Below, piece after piece: positions 46,601 through 59,400 of a stretch of DNA of 64,000 nucleotides. Each line of letters starts with the position of its first letter. Within the stretch, counting starts at the first letter, position 1. This stretch comes from Porodaedalea pini (taxonomy: Eukaryota; Basidiomycota; Agaricomycetes; Hymenochaetales; Hymenochaetaceae), in assembly GCA_002794775.1 (NCBI GenBank), contig NBAY01000039.1:62001-126000 (forward strand), given 5' to 3'. The position numbers and the translations under genes were made by a program. The notes beneath the pieces are model-generated. The model ran no database searches, was not told the DNA's origin, and saw only the letters and a list, made by a program, of their open reading frames with translations.

Positions 46601-47597
46601 CAGTGCAGAATTCCTTACTGCGTTGAGCTCATCTCTTACACAAGAAAATGTCACTTTCAGTCTACTAAGTAACTCGCATCGCAAGTCGCTAAGAATACGT
46701 ATTTCACTTCATCAAGCTTACTGGTTTAATACATCGCATGCTCTCTGACTGTAGGGAGTCTGTGTACCGTCTTACTTCCCCATCTGGACCGAACTAACCT
46801 AACAAGATATCAAAGCTTTGCGAACTCTGCCAGTCTCTCTTGAAAATTGGATACGTACAGCATCAGCTATTAGAATAAAGTCAAAATGTAATTGTCCAGC
46901 CGATGCCAGTCTCCCTTGTCCCGATGCGGTCCCTCAGCAATAAAGCTAAATGGTAGGCAACTCGCTCAAAATGGGTCTCAAATATTACACGCTTACACGC
47001 CTTCTTTACTGCAGACTGCAGGGAATAACTGACCGGCTGTCAAGAAAAGCGAGACATCGTTCAAGCGGGCTTGTCTACTCACGAAGCGTGGGCCATACTA
47101 ACAGAAAGAGCCACGGATGTCTAAGCCTGCGCCTCGCCCGTCGCTAGGTTGCAGCAGTGCTTCCATGTCTATACGCAGGCGCACTATTAAGCCGGGCTCT
47201 CCCGAAGTGAATAACTTTGTGATGCCGACGCGCCACCTATTGTTAGCTTTCCCGCTCTCCATTCTTGCGCATGCTCGCGTAGTTACTCCGAGTGCATTGA
47301 CCTCATCGCCCCAGATCTTCAGAGGTTCAAAATCCAACGTCTCGGACGTCGGTCGCCTTACTCGTACCATGGATCCAAGAGAGGGCCTCGCGTCCCTGCA
47401 AACCATGTCGAACACGCGGCACATCGGGCCTATGCGCATTGTGCTGTTATCACTTACATTGACTCTGCTCTTTGACTCTGCTCCCATACTTATTCAGCCA
47501 GTCCTGACGATGAAATGCACAACATAAATCTTCCCACTTCCACTATAACCTCAGACCGCGGTTCTCTTGCATCTCTTCCCATCATTCCAAGCTCAGA
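46601..47597. other. Intergenic region; promoter of zinc-finger gene 2
   Basis: 46601-47100 holds nothing that I recognise. 47100-47470 is the diverged second copy of the promoter segment at 41990-42310. Confidence 0.45.
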
Positions 47598-48937
47598 ATG
47601 TCCGACTGTCAAATGGAATCCAATGATCTTAGTATGGAATTCGACTTCGATCCTCTCGCCCCTCTCCCTCGCGAAGATGTTATTTTCGAGCCGCTGGGAT
47701 TATCGAACGCGGAAACCTTTGCTAGAACTCCGAAGAACGTCAATGGGTCCTGCCAGACACAGTTCAGCGGTCTCGACTTTGACATCGACTCCTTCGTTTT
47801 TCTGCCTCCTCCCGAAGCAGATCTCGTTGAGCCACAGAGCGCGTGGAATGAATACTTCGCTGCGTCTTCAATGAATACGGATGCGATGTCTCTTGGAAGC
47901 AATTTGGTGAGTATCAGTGTTTTCTTTGATACAAACTCGCCCACTAATATTCCACTTAGATGCCCTCCCGTGTATTTCCGAGTAACTTCAACACGATGCC
48001 ATTTGATTCCATTTTGGGGATGAATGAAGATCTGCTCGTATCAAGACTGCCATCCGCTGCCGGCAACAGCTTCGCCTACGAAATGCGACCGGAGACAGAT
48101 ATGTATGGTTTCACTGGCAGCTCTGACGGTCCGTTCTTCAACGGATCGCAGACCCCTCCGTCATTTTGGCCCTCGTACCCACCTTCTGCGCTCGGCACGC
48201 CCGCGCTTTATCTTTCACCAGGCAGTTCGACTCAGTCGGTGTCCTCGACCTCGACCGAAGAGTACTTCCCTTCCGCGTCGCTCCTGGCTCCGCAGCCGTC
48301 CCTGGCTGGTCCCACCGTAACTGCACGTGCGACGCCTGAACTTGATTGTACACACGGTCGCCTTTTCTCCCCGGTCGCATCAGTGAACGAGTTCCCTGGC
48401 CTTCCGAATGGGCAAGCTTTCGCGGCCAATACTTCCACGGCGAACACCAACTCTTCCATCAACCGTTCGCCATCAGCGTCGCCTGTCAGTTCTCCCTCCG
48501 CTCCCCATGCTTCCCCAGCTACTCCAAGCCGTCAGAGTGAACCGTTGAGGAAGAAGACGAGATCCTCAACTGCCAAAGCCACACGCTCCTATTCGAGGTA
48601 TAGTTTCTCGGCCCAATCGTCGAAAGTGCCGTGCACGGTTCGAGGTTGCACCGGAAAATTCTTCGACAAGAGGACACGCGATAGGCATGTTGTCTCTATA
48701 CATGAACGTGCGCCGGACAAAGGCCATCTCTGCCCAGGGATGTGTAGAAAGGGTGGATTTTCGCGTGAAGATGCTCTGAACCGCCATCTTCTGTCTCGTG
48801 AGGAGAGCTCGGTTTGCAAGATCGAGGCGAGAAAGCTTGGCTGGTCTCCGAATATCAAGACTAGCGTGCAGCTGCTACGAAATTTCACTCCACGGATATT
48901 AAGGTGGACGAAACTCCTGCAATTTACTCATTTCTAA
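47598..48937 (+). CDS. Zinc-finger protein 2, paralogue of the 42449 gene
   Basis: Two exons: 47598-47906 and 47960-48937; 428 residues. The single intron sits at the same place as in the 42449 gene, just before MPxxxxxxNxNxMxFD. Shared features: TPALYLSPGSSTQSVS, a basic Ser/Thr linker (KKTRSSTAKATRSYSR), a C2H2 finger with CTVRGC and RHVVSIHE, and a second unit with CPGMCRKGGFSREDALNRHL and SVCKIEARKLGWSPNIKTS. The second unit lacks the DEC cysteine of paralogue 1 but keeps the following SxC, suggesting that the latter is the real ligand. The acidic N-terminus (MEFDFDPLAPLP) is unlike paralogue 1. Tandem duplicate, diverged. Confidence 0.82.
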
Positions 48938-49648
48938 TTTTCGGTCCATGTCAATCTCTGGGTACACTACACTACATTCCTCTCTCACATTCCTCTCTTC
49001 TTTTCTTTTTAAGTCTTACTCCAAACTTTTTGGAGTTTATCATGGATCCTTCATCTACTGTTGTAAATACTGTAGCATAGTTAGTGGCTTGAACCACGAA
49101 TCAATATAGATTTACCATGAAAATATTCATCATATTAGAAAACTTTGCAGTTCTCGTCTCTTGAGGTTTACTTACTCGAAATGCAAATAATAGCTCGTCG
49201 GCGAAGCAGCCGAATGATTTCCCTTTAATATCGAATCTGACTACTCCACCGACGGCTGGTGCCTATGCGGTCTCTCACTACTTACTCTGCTCTCACTTGT
49301 CCATCCTCATCCTGTTCGTACTTGTTCTATTTTGCGCCCTTGTACACGTTTATAAGACCTTACTGCAGTAAATTTCCTACTCCAGCAGTTCTTATAATGT
49401 TAACGATGCCGGCGACTACAGGCAATGGCGGGCTTTCATTTCGGAGTTGAAGGCTGGCTCCGGTTTGGTTGTTTGATGCAACGCAAAACGCGACGCGTTT
49501 GTTTGGACATCACGTGGCACGTGAATTAGGGACAAATAACGCGAAATCGAGCTAACAACTCTTGACTAGTAACCACTACCATCGCCCGCGCGCGCGACAA
49601 CGTTACCTGTCAAGTCCCAGAAACAACCAGCTACACTCTTCAGCAAAC
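48938..49648. other. Spacer before histone H4
   Basis: 3' flank of zinc-finger gene 2 and the H4 promoter. No gene seen; cacgtggcacgtg at 49512-49524 is a symmetrical E-box-like motif. Confidence 0.45.
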
Positions 49649-50217
<569 letters not shown>

Positions 50218-50573
50218 AGGAAGGATACCACGTGGCTGCTATACGCGTACCCTATGTACCACCATGTACTGTCTCTTACGGCTGTCTGTATGAATAGCAT
50301 GTGGATGCCATCTTGTGGCTTCGGTTTGAAACCTTAAATGAAGACCCCTAAGAATTAATAAGCACTTGTATTTGTGAGATGAAAATTCCTTATCCGGATA
50401 TCCGGCCGGCTAGCGACGACATCGCTGAGCGGTCAGCGCTGTTGACGATGTCGGTCTGAAGTCCGGCGACGCTGCGCTCGTCGTCTCTCACCACCCTCTG
50501 CCATCACGTCTCGTAGGTTTTTGTAATTTTTGCTCAGCGGCATGCATGCTAAACAGCTTTCCAGGTTGCTACG
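50218..50573. other. Spacer, H4 to AUR1
   Basis: H4 3' flank and AUR1 promoter. No gene seen. Confidence 0.5.
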
Positions 50574-52019
50574 ATGCCACCTCGAAGAACATTGAGCTCG
50601 TCACCGGTGCGGGTCCTCAACACGCTTTTCGCTGCACTCGTCGCCGCCATAAACAGACTAGACAAGTCACTCGACCCGCGCGACTCGATTGCGAAACTGC
50701 AGCGGTATCAGTTCACGTTCAGCGATTCAATATACATCTTTCATGCCAGTTTAGCTGCTTTCTGGGTCTCTCTCTGGCCGCTTGCGCTGCCATTCAAGAT
50801 CATCCTGCCACTCGTGTACATCACTGCGCTGCTCGTCCCGTTGACGTCTCAACTCCTCGTGCCAGCGACACCCGTGCTGTCATGGGTGATCGCGTTCTTC
50901 AGTTCACGCTTTATACCGGTCGACTACCGCCCATCTATATCCGTGTCACTCTTACCGACGCTCGAAAGTGTGTTGTACGGCGCAAACATATCTGACATCC
51001 TCACTCGCTTCACACATCCCGTGCTAGATATTCTCGCATGGTTGCCATATGGCGTACTTCATTTCACGCTCCCTGTCGTGGTCTCCATTTTCCTGTGGCT
51101 TTTCCGGCCGAAGGAGGCGCTGCACTACTGGGCTCGCGCATTTGGGTACATGAACCTCATTGGCGTCCTTGTACAAATCATGCTTCCCTGCGCCGCTCCA
51201 TGGTACGAGCTCATTTACGGCCTCACACCCGCCACATACGCCGTGCATGGCTCAGCAGGCGGGCTCATGCGCATCGACGCGCTCTTTGGTGGTTCCGGCT
51301 ATCAAAAGACGTTCGCCTCCTCGCCCGTCGTCTTCGGCGCCTTCCCTTCTTTGCATGCCGGCAACGCGACTATCGAGGCCCTATTCTGGTCTCATTTCTT
51401 CCCGCACTTGCGCACGGCTGCCTGGGCGTACGCCGGTGTACTTTACTGGGCAACAATGTACCTCACACATCATTACCTCGTCGATGTTGTTGGTGGCGCT
51501 TGCCTCGCAACCGCATGTTTCTATCTCTTCCTTCCGAATGACCTCCGCGGTGCGAATGCGACCCGTGGACCAGGGTCTATATCTGGGCGGACGCTCTCGA
51601 AGCACGAGCTGTATGACCTTGAAGTTCCCATCCGCCGCAGCACGCGTGGGTTCGGACATACCCGCGGTCTCAGCGGGAAGAGCCTCAGGCTGGATGCGGA
51701 TGCAGATACGGATGGGGACAGCGATGAGGCGTCAAGCAGTGCAGAGGAGCAGGATATCGCGTTCCGCTCGCCAAATCCTGTACCTGACACACCTGTACCC
51801 GCGTCGGCAGTGCCGCTCGTTGGGCCGGTGCCGAAGGCGAAGAAGGGTGGATTCGGTGGCCACAAGCACACTGCGTCCATCGCGAGTCTGACGAGGGGAG
51901 CAGGTGCGGAGGACGACGGGTGGAGCCCGATCGGCGCACGAGGATTTGCGGTGCCGTCGACGCCGTCGCGTATGGAGTTGGGTGAAATGCATGCGAACAG
52001 CGCGCCGCGGGACTCATAG
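50574..52019 (+). CDS. AUR1: Inositol phosphorylceramide synthase catalytic subunit
   Basis: Intronless, 481 residues, rare in this window. It transfers inositol phosphate from phosphatidylinositol to ceramide in the Golgi, an essential fungal sphingolipid step. Several membrane segments (ASLAAFWVSLWPLALPFKII; VLHFTLPVVVSIFLWLF) and the PAP2-type catalytic motifs are visible: GSAGGLMRIDALFGG, then the histidine in FGAFPSLHAGNA, and YLTHHYLVDVVGGACL with the second histidine and the aspartate. The C-terminal 150 residues are polar and acidic (DADADTDGDSDEASSSAEEQ). A later fused domain is not present. Intact. Confidence 0.96.
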   Translation: MPPRRTLSSSPVRVLNTLFAALVAAINRLDKSLDPRDSIAKLQRYQFTFSDSIYIFHASLAAFWVSLWPLALPFKIILPLVYITALLVPLTSQLLVPATPVLSWVIAFFSSRFIPVDYRPSISVSLLPTLESVLYGANISDILTRFTHPVLDILAWLPYGVLHFTLPVVVSIFLWLFRPKEALHYWARAFGYMNLIGVLVQIMLPCAAPWYELIYGLTPATYAVHGSAGGLMRIDALFGGSGYQKTFASSPVVFGAFPSLHAGNATIEALFWSHFFPHLRTAAWAYAGVLYWATMYLTHHYLVDVVGGACLATACFYLFLPNDLRGANATRGPGSISGRTLSKHELYDLEVPIRRSTRGFGHTRGLSGKSLRLDADADTDGDSDEASSSAEEQDIAFRSPNPVPDTPVPASAVPLVGPVPKAKKGGFGGHKHTASIASLTRGAGAEDDGWSPIGARGFAVPSTPSRMELGEMHANSAPRDS

Positions 52020-52821
52020 CGACACAATGCTTACTAGCTCTGGATGTCGATTATTCTTTTTTTTTTTTTTGGTTAATTCCTGTCTTTCTTTCCCGTGCCG
52101 GTGGATGGTATCAGCGCCCGCTTTAATTGTGATATACATTGATTATTATTTATTTCTCTTGGAGGCTCATTATTTCGAACATTCTCCCATTTCTTTCATA
52201 CCGATAGAATACTGAATACCACACTCTTTTCCTCCTGAGGCGTTTCGTGTGATGGTTTGAAGGGATCGATTTTCACCTGAGTCTGCCTCCAATTCCTCCT
52301 AGTAAAGGCTATTGTTTTCTACACATTCATTTTACGGAAGGCATTGAGCAACGTCGTAATATGCAACCGAGGATGTACATGTCATCCACTGTTTACAACT
52401 TGGCTTTCTTAGCACGCTCATAGTCATACATCCCAAAGCGAAGAGTAAGCCTGTCCCCTGAACGAAGACGTTCCGTTAACGCACGAGGTTTTCTCGAGTC
52501 AACCTTTTCTTCATAGAATGCGATAAGTCTTTCTCACACCTACTGTTCTGAATTTCGGGCCATATTTTCTTACCTTTGCTTATGTGCATAATATTTGTTG
52601 ACTTGTTTCCGAGGCTGGTTCAGCAGGAAGGTAGACGAACTAGTACATCAAGCACAATGCTTTCCATACTACACAGATACAGACCAGATGGCAACGAGTC
52701 ATGATGGAAATATAGATTCAGTCGATGTGTATGGTGAGGACAGGGCTTCTCGTAGGAAGTCATAGAGTCCATCTCTTAGATTATATGAGTTACTACTCTT
52801 TAGCCAATATTAATGTACATT
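52020..52821. other. Spacer
   Basis: AUR1 3' flank (with an 18-base T run near 52056) and 3' flank of the following minus-strand pseudogene. No gene seen. Confidence 0.45.
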
Positions 52822-53970
52822 CTACTTCGGTGAAGGCAGATCCCCCATTTCAATATAGTCGGCGTTCACTCTCGAGTCCACTAACTCGTCCCCTTTAGTA
52901 GCTGCGTAGGACGCCGACTTTAGCAACATAAGATACAAGGTCATTGTTGTAAGCCAGTCGTTCATCGACTTGCGTGAGTGGTGCCAATACTCCGGCCTCA
53001 TGCCCGTGGCGAGCAAGAGAACCGTGATAGCAGAGAAAAAGGCATCGACGAGGAGGTCAGCGATGAATAGGAAGGGGAGCAGCGTCATCGAGATACCCAA
53101 GAGCATCCCGACGACGCTCAGAGGGGTTATAACAAGCAGCATGAGTCTGGAAACCTATAAATCGTCGAGTGAGACGAAGACAGCTTGCACTCTGGGAGGC
53201 ATGAGTACCTTGTCCTGTGCGCCTGCCCGACGGGAGTGTTTGTAAACGTAACCGGCGATGCACCCAGTGCATATAGTGGCGAACCCCCATATCACAAGAA
53301 ATGCTATGAACGAGGCCAAGAAATTCGGAGACACTAAATTGAGCTCATGTGTTTCCTGCTTCGTGAACCTTTTGTAAGAGTATCGAGCCTCTTATCCAAA
53401 TTCTGCTCTGCTGCGTAGAAAGAAGCCGCAACAGTCGCCGAGAGGATGAGTGCAGCGTCTAGACCAAATAGGACACCAAAGACAATCTTGTCAGGCTTGT
53501 CCAACTGGCCGCGGAAGTTGCTCTTGTGCCTGTCGAGCAAGACGAGGCCAAGCGCAGTGTAGAGGAGGCTGTAGACCCAAAACTTGAAGAAGGCAATTGC
53601 TGCAAGCAGGACGTGGCTATTCTCCATTTTTCCGAAGGGTATCAGCTCGCTGTACTCGAAAACGCGGTACGTGATGGTGATCGAGACGTAAACGATAGAG
53701 AACAGCGGTGCGCCGTAAAGGGCTATGAAGGGCGCTCGCTGGCCGGGACGATGTTGGACGACCTTGATACAGGAGAATGAACAAAGCATTGACGACTATA
53801 TCAGCCTAGTGTAGGGGTGTCAGCTTGTACATCATTACAGTATCTCTGGTAGCACTCACAATAACCATCGGACTAGCTTCGAATTCTCGCCGCTAGACAG
53901 CCTGAATCTGAGCTGAAGCGGTAGACGACAGCACGATAGTCGTGAAGTATGTTCGGCACATAGTGATCAT
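52822..53970 (-). pseudogene. Broken multi-pass membrane protein, paralogue of the 54733 gene
   Basis: The minus strand shows the same plan as the neighbouring gene: a signal-like start (TIVLSSTASAQIQAV) ended by an in-frame TAG near 53896, then ADIVVNALFILLYQ, a frame change, GQRAPFIALYGAPLFSIVYV, GLVLLDRHKSNFRGQLDKPD, a second frame change at an aaaagg run near 53370, FLASFIAFLVIWGFATICTG and, after a normal intron (53202-53149), RLMLLVITPLSVVGMLLGIS and the stop at 52822. Three independent lesions make a pseudogene more likely than sequencing error. Confidence 0.68.
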
Positions 53971-54732
53971 AATGGCTGAAGACTTGAGGGCCTGTAACCA
54001 CACACTGTAGGGTAAATGAATATATACTGGGTTGTCGAATGGTGGGCATCCTTTTCCGTGAGAGGAAAAGAATTAGAAATTGTCAATAGAAGGAGTCCAG
54101 CATCGGGTGGACAAAGCCGCTTGATACACAACCTATCGTATTTGGTCGCATCACTGGAAGCTCGCGGTCAACCTGAATCTATGTCACCCCTTCGCTTTTA
54201 AATAGACCTTTAGTGCTGACGACGCGACGGAAAGGAGTCAAGATCTTGGCGGGGACGGAAATGCTTGCATAGCCTGAACACGAGTATCAGCTTCTAATAA
54301 TTAATCAAAGCTAGGCTTGGACCCTAGACGAGTACGCCTCTTTCCGATGGTACACAGTAGGCCTGAGGTGCGACAAAGGCATGGACCGCGGAACCTGTGT
54401 CGTACTCACTTGAGACTGCAATGTTTTTCTGGTGTTCGCAGAAAGAAAGAGGTAGCCATCAGAGGTTCTGAGTCGGAGGAGCAAATATAGACTGATTTTC
54501 TTCGTAAACCATCGCCACGAGCCAAGTAACTATATAGTCCTTCAGGGCAGCGTACAGCTAGTACTCCATGACCTATTTATTACACGCAAAACGAACTCGA
54601 AATGATGGTTATACACATTCAGAAGTCCCTACATGCAGCACTACATCCACTCACATTAGAATTTCCCACACATGTTGCTGAAAACGGTGAGTGTTTTCTC
54701 AACAACGTCTGCCGGAAAAGCCGGACACCTAA
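53971..54732. other. Spacer between membrane-protein paralogues
   Basis: No gene seen. Short ORFs lack features. Confidence 0.4.
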
Positions 54733-55946
54733 TTACTTGTGCATAGCAGAATCTTCAAGCTCCAAGTATGTCCCGGCAGGCATTGCACCCAAATTCGCCA
54801 AAGCTACGATTTGATCTAAGAGATAGCAAATAAATTCGATACGTACATATCCAAAAATGAAAATAGCGCTCACCCGGAGCGCGCCAGTAATTGCTCTTTA
54901 GACCGAGAGCTAGGACAGCTGCAGAGATGGAGGCATATATGGCGTTGGAGATGAGATCGCTGGCAAGCGTCAAGTCCTCTACCTCCGTTTCAGAGGTCAA
55001 GATGACCGAAGGAGAGAAATAGATCGTGAAGACGATACTCTCGATCATCCCGAATATATATAATGGAGTGACGACAAAGAGCATGACCTTAGTGATCTGA
55101 GAATAGACACAATATCTGCTGATTAGCCGGGGAGAAAGGCAGAACTGTTCGGAATCCACAAACTTTGTCGTTGACTCTGGCGCTCTTCGCACTTCTGTAC
55201 ACGTAGGTAGAAAGTGCTGTAATGCATACAGCGGAAAAGATCCAGAAGGCTGTGAACACATAACTAGCATTCAAATACATTTGAGCGGCGTTCTGCGCTC
55301 GCTGTATGTCGTTTCGCGTGATACGGTCGAGTTCCGCCAGCCGCGCCGAGAGTCTGAGCTGGTTCGTGTAGAGAGCAGATGAAAGCGTGGCTAAGAACAT
55401 GAGGATGGCGAAGAATCCAAGCATGGATCTGAAAAGGAGAACATCCTTCGCCAACGCGCCTCGAGAGCCAGGATTGTGGCTCTGCCACTGTCTGTACCTG
55501 TCGGAGAGTAACAGCCACAGAGTGAGGTAGAGCAGAGGGGATGACCAATTTGCGAAGAAAACGTTGGTGGAGCTCAATGCTACCACTTTCTCGGGATCAT
55601 CAAATTCTGCTGTTACGATGTAACCAATATCCACAGAGCATTGCACGACGGTGAATATAGTCGCGGCAAAGAGTGCGATGAAAGGAGAGCGGTGCGAACG
55701 CAGTCGAAAGATAGGAATAAGGCAGAGCAACGTGATGGTAATGTAGACGAAATCGAATATGCACCATACGGACAGATCGCCCTACATCACGAGGGTAAAC
55801 GCATTCAGCTCTAAGTGAAGACTGTATAAGCATCAATGCTGATAAGAACCCACCTTTGTCAACGGGTCTGCCACAAACTGCGCGGACGCGAGGGGTAGAA
55901 AGGACGAGGAGAGCAGGCCAGCGATCAGAGCGAGTAGTCCGAGCAT
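54733..55946 (-). CDS. Multi-pass membrane protein with signal peptide, unknown function
   Basis: Four exons on the minus strand: 55946-55854, 55781-55164, 55096-54874, 54815-54733; 338 residues, phases agree. A cleavable signal (MLGLLALIAGLLSSSFLPLA) is followed by about six hydrophobic segments: VWCIFDFVYITITLLCLIPI, SPFIALFAATIFTVVQCSVD, PLLYLTLWLLLSDR, MLGFFAILMFLATLSSALY, YVFTAFWIFSAVCITALSTY and KVMLFVVTPLYIFGMIESIV. The end is polar (YLELEDSAMHK). Similar signal-plus-six-TM proteins are common, unnamed family members in Agaricomycetes. A damaged paralogue lies next to it in the same orientation. Confidence 0.78.
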
Positions 55947-56426
55947 CGTTGCGGTCACTGGAAGACCTTCAGGGGTCGCCTCTCACAACGTATATCTAGC
56001 GGCATCCTTCGTGAGAGCACTGATATAGCGGAAATTGTCCGAGTCCGAGAATAGCAAAGGCGTGCGTGGGCACGGTGTAACTCGAAACGGAAATAACAAA
56101 CAGCGAACGATACCAGTGAGAACGTTGGACTATAAGCTACGATGGTTATAGGTCGTCCGCAGCACCGTGAGGTTAGTATGATAAATGCAAATCAAGTGGA
56201 AGAAAGCAGGTTTGTTTTTATGGAGATCGTCTCACGTGACCTCACAGTTTCGCATGCACGGCAGAGCCTCAATCTCATTCATTGCTCAACTATCTTTTGT
56301 AGTACATGTAGCATCTTCGTCATTCCTTCCCACTGGTATTTCTATGGTTCAGTATATTTCTATGTTAGTCTAAATGTATATCGAGTTAGTAAGTAAGATA
56401 AGTAAACGAAAAATTGCCCCAGGCTA
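55947..56426. other. Spacer
   Basis: Promoter of the membrane-protein gene on the left and 3' flank of the next minus-strand gene. No gene seen. Confidence 0.45.
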
Positions 56427-59400
56427 TTACACGTCTTTTGGCTTTTGCCAGTGGTTGTACACTGGTAGCCCATGTATATGATACTGTTCCCCGACGAGCT
56501 CCTTGGTCGCGAACATTAGCCTGTCTATACGAGTGATAATCATGAAAACAGTTGCAACGCCGACACTGAAGTATCTAGAAAGACATGCCAGCTTAAATAC
56601 GGGGTAATCCGCAATTACGAACTGTAAACCTACAGATACTGTTCGTCTTCAAGTGTCTCAACTGTAAGGACGTGCGATATCCCAAGCTCAGCCGCATCTT
56701 CCTCGTGCAGGACGTTGAGCCCGTGATGACGAGCGGCGTAGCGGTCAAGCAACGGGCACGACGTCACTTGTGGAAGCGATTTGCCAGTTCGTAAAGCAAA
56801 GGAGATCATACCTGCATCAAATAAATGTAAGTAGCTAGAACACAACTCAAGAAATTGGCGGTCTGACTGATGACTCCGAGAACATCTCCTTGGAAGTCGG
56901 GCTCGAGAAGGCGCGTTCGTTTGAGGAAGGCTCGTGCCCAGGACAATTCCAAGTGCTCAGTGACAGACCGTAAATGAGATAACAGGTACGCAATTTCCCT
57001 ATGTCCAACATAGTCGTTCAGTGACAAGCATTCAATCAGCTATGGACATGATAACTTACATTTGGATTTCATTGATGGTATTATATCGCTTCTCCGGCCA
57101 CTTTCCACGAAGAGAGAACTAACGTACGCATAAAACGTAGTGAGACCTAGAGATGTTTTCACTCAATCTTCTAATGATCTTGACCGACCTCATATGCTAT
57201 GTTCTGCTTCAAAGCCGCAGAGCGTCTGAGCTTCATCCGGATTGCGATGAGGTCCTTGATGATAATCTCCTTGTGAGGTCCTTCTGGAATTGTCGCAAAC
57301 GAAATGACGTCGCAGTATAGTTGTCCAAGCTGATCAGTCGTCGTAGCGTAAGTCGCTCGAAGATACCGCCTCAGCGTTGTTGTGGGAGGGAAAAATGATA
57401 ATATGCTGGGATGCACTGATTAGCGGATATGTGGAATGGGGTAAGCGTTTGCTTACAATGCGACAGCAACGCCAATTGTAACCAACAGGAAACGTTTCTA
57501 TCGTTACTAATCAGAATCGTGAGTTGGATATGAGCAAACATAACAGACTAACCCAAGCTACAGAGAACCCTTTCCCTGTAAATATTAAATTGAGCACTTT
57601 CGATTGTAGTGACAGCTGGAATGGCTTACCAGCACTTGACAGGCTTGCGTTGTGTGTATCCTGCCATGAGAAGCCAATTACAAGACCCGTAGTCATAAGA
57701 AAGATGGTGAGCGTCATCGGAGATGCTGGGAAGTTGTATCGAATGAAAAAGAAGAAGGGGAAGCAGACTCCGGTGACCGCCGCCAGACCATAAGCATTTC
57801 CTCTCCCTAACCCAGTTGATATGTACCTTAACAACGAAGTGATAGTGAAGCGAGCTGTAAATGTGGCAGAGAGTGAATTGAATAACCCTAAGACGTACCA
57901 CATTACCATGCCTGCGACGCAGCCGAGAAAGGTTGACATCACTCGAGAGGACCAGCCGAACGCTGTGTCACCTCTGAAGCGACTGAGGGTCAGTTGCCCA
58001 TAGATCCTAAAGGTAACGACTCTTAAGAATGAGAGAACGATGCGTTGCAATAATCCACTTACAGAGCCCAGACAGATCTATTGACTAGCAAAGGAGAGAT
58101 GAGGATGAGTAATAGCAAGTTTCTCTAAGTACTTACCGTAAGCAAACTCGGCAGAGCTATGAATGTACGTCGGTAAACTTAGGATGACTGTAAAAAAAGA
58201 CACATGGTCGATATGATAGTTGAGCAGGTTTGGTTATGGGTGGCAAACAAATTCGCTTACTAGAAAGCACACCCGCTTTCAGTCCAAAAATCGCATTCCC
58301 ATGCCCAAGCGCACTCAACGCATGATAAACCATGCTCCCAAGCGCCTGCAGCTTGGTCTTGGGCGGCAAGGCATCGGGATCGCGTCCTATCGGCATACCC
58401 AGCAAGTCTTGATTCTCTGGATCGATGCCCTGGACAATGTCTAAATACAAAAGGTCAAGGAACGAATAAAAAATCAACCGAATGGAAGGTACATACTGGG
58501 GTCTTCATCATCATCGCGCCGCAAACTCGCGTCAATTGGTTCCCATTTTCTCCACAAAAAGATCTGACGCAAGGGAAGGACAGGGAACCACAGGCGCGCG
58601 CGACGCCGAGTCTTCTCCAGCTCGATCATCTCGTCTAGCTGCAGGATATATCATTCGCTACATAGGACATGGTGTATTCTGACATGACTTACAATCTGGC
58701 AGATATGTCTAGAAAAGCGCATCAGGTGGTACTGATACACGTAGCACTGAAAGAGAAAAAGGTGTGGAGGCATGGCGTCACTGGTCGGAGAGCCCACTTC
58801 ATTGGAATCATCTGCTGATCGATATAATTCAAGAACGAGATGCCTGACGAGTATAAAGCTCAGTGGATAAGACAAGCTCCATAAATTATGGAAGACGAAC
58901 CTCTTCGTCTCCCAGAACTCATCCAGAATACGCTGTAGCCTTTCCCTCGCTAATTCATCGTCCCGCACCGCCTCCTCCCAGTGCTTACGCTCACGACCGT
59001 ACAACTTCCAAAAGCGATCCTGGTTCATGCGCTCCAGCCAGCCCACGACATGGTCAAGTGTATCCGCACAGCAGGCAGCGAGTTCGCGCGTGCTGTCACC
59101 TAGCCGGGCCATGATTAATGGGAAGATCTCGTCGGCGGCTGGATGGGAGAAACGCGATTCGATATTGAGATATCGCTGAGACTCAAAAATACCAACGGGG
59201 TTCTCAAAAAGTGAGGAAGCCTGAGTAGAAAGGAGAGACGCTGGTCGGCTCGAGTGATCATGTGAGTGATGCTGACGCTGATGATTCAGGTGGTGAAGGT
59301 GAAGGTGATGATGTGAGTGATGTCGCTGAAAAGTAGGATGCAAAATCGACGGGCTAGCCACATGATAGCGGTGAGGGTGTCTCCGACCAGTAGACTTGAC

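Noticed and set aside
51038..52027. ORFs overlapping AUR1 on both strands
   Set aside because: AUR1 is continuous, with all catalytic motifs; the others are frame shadows.
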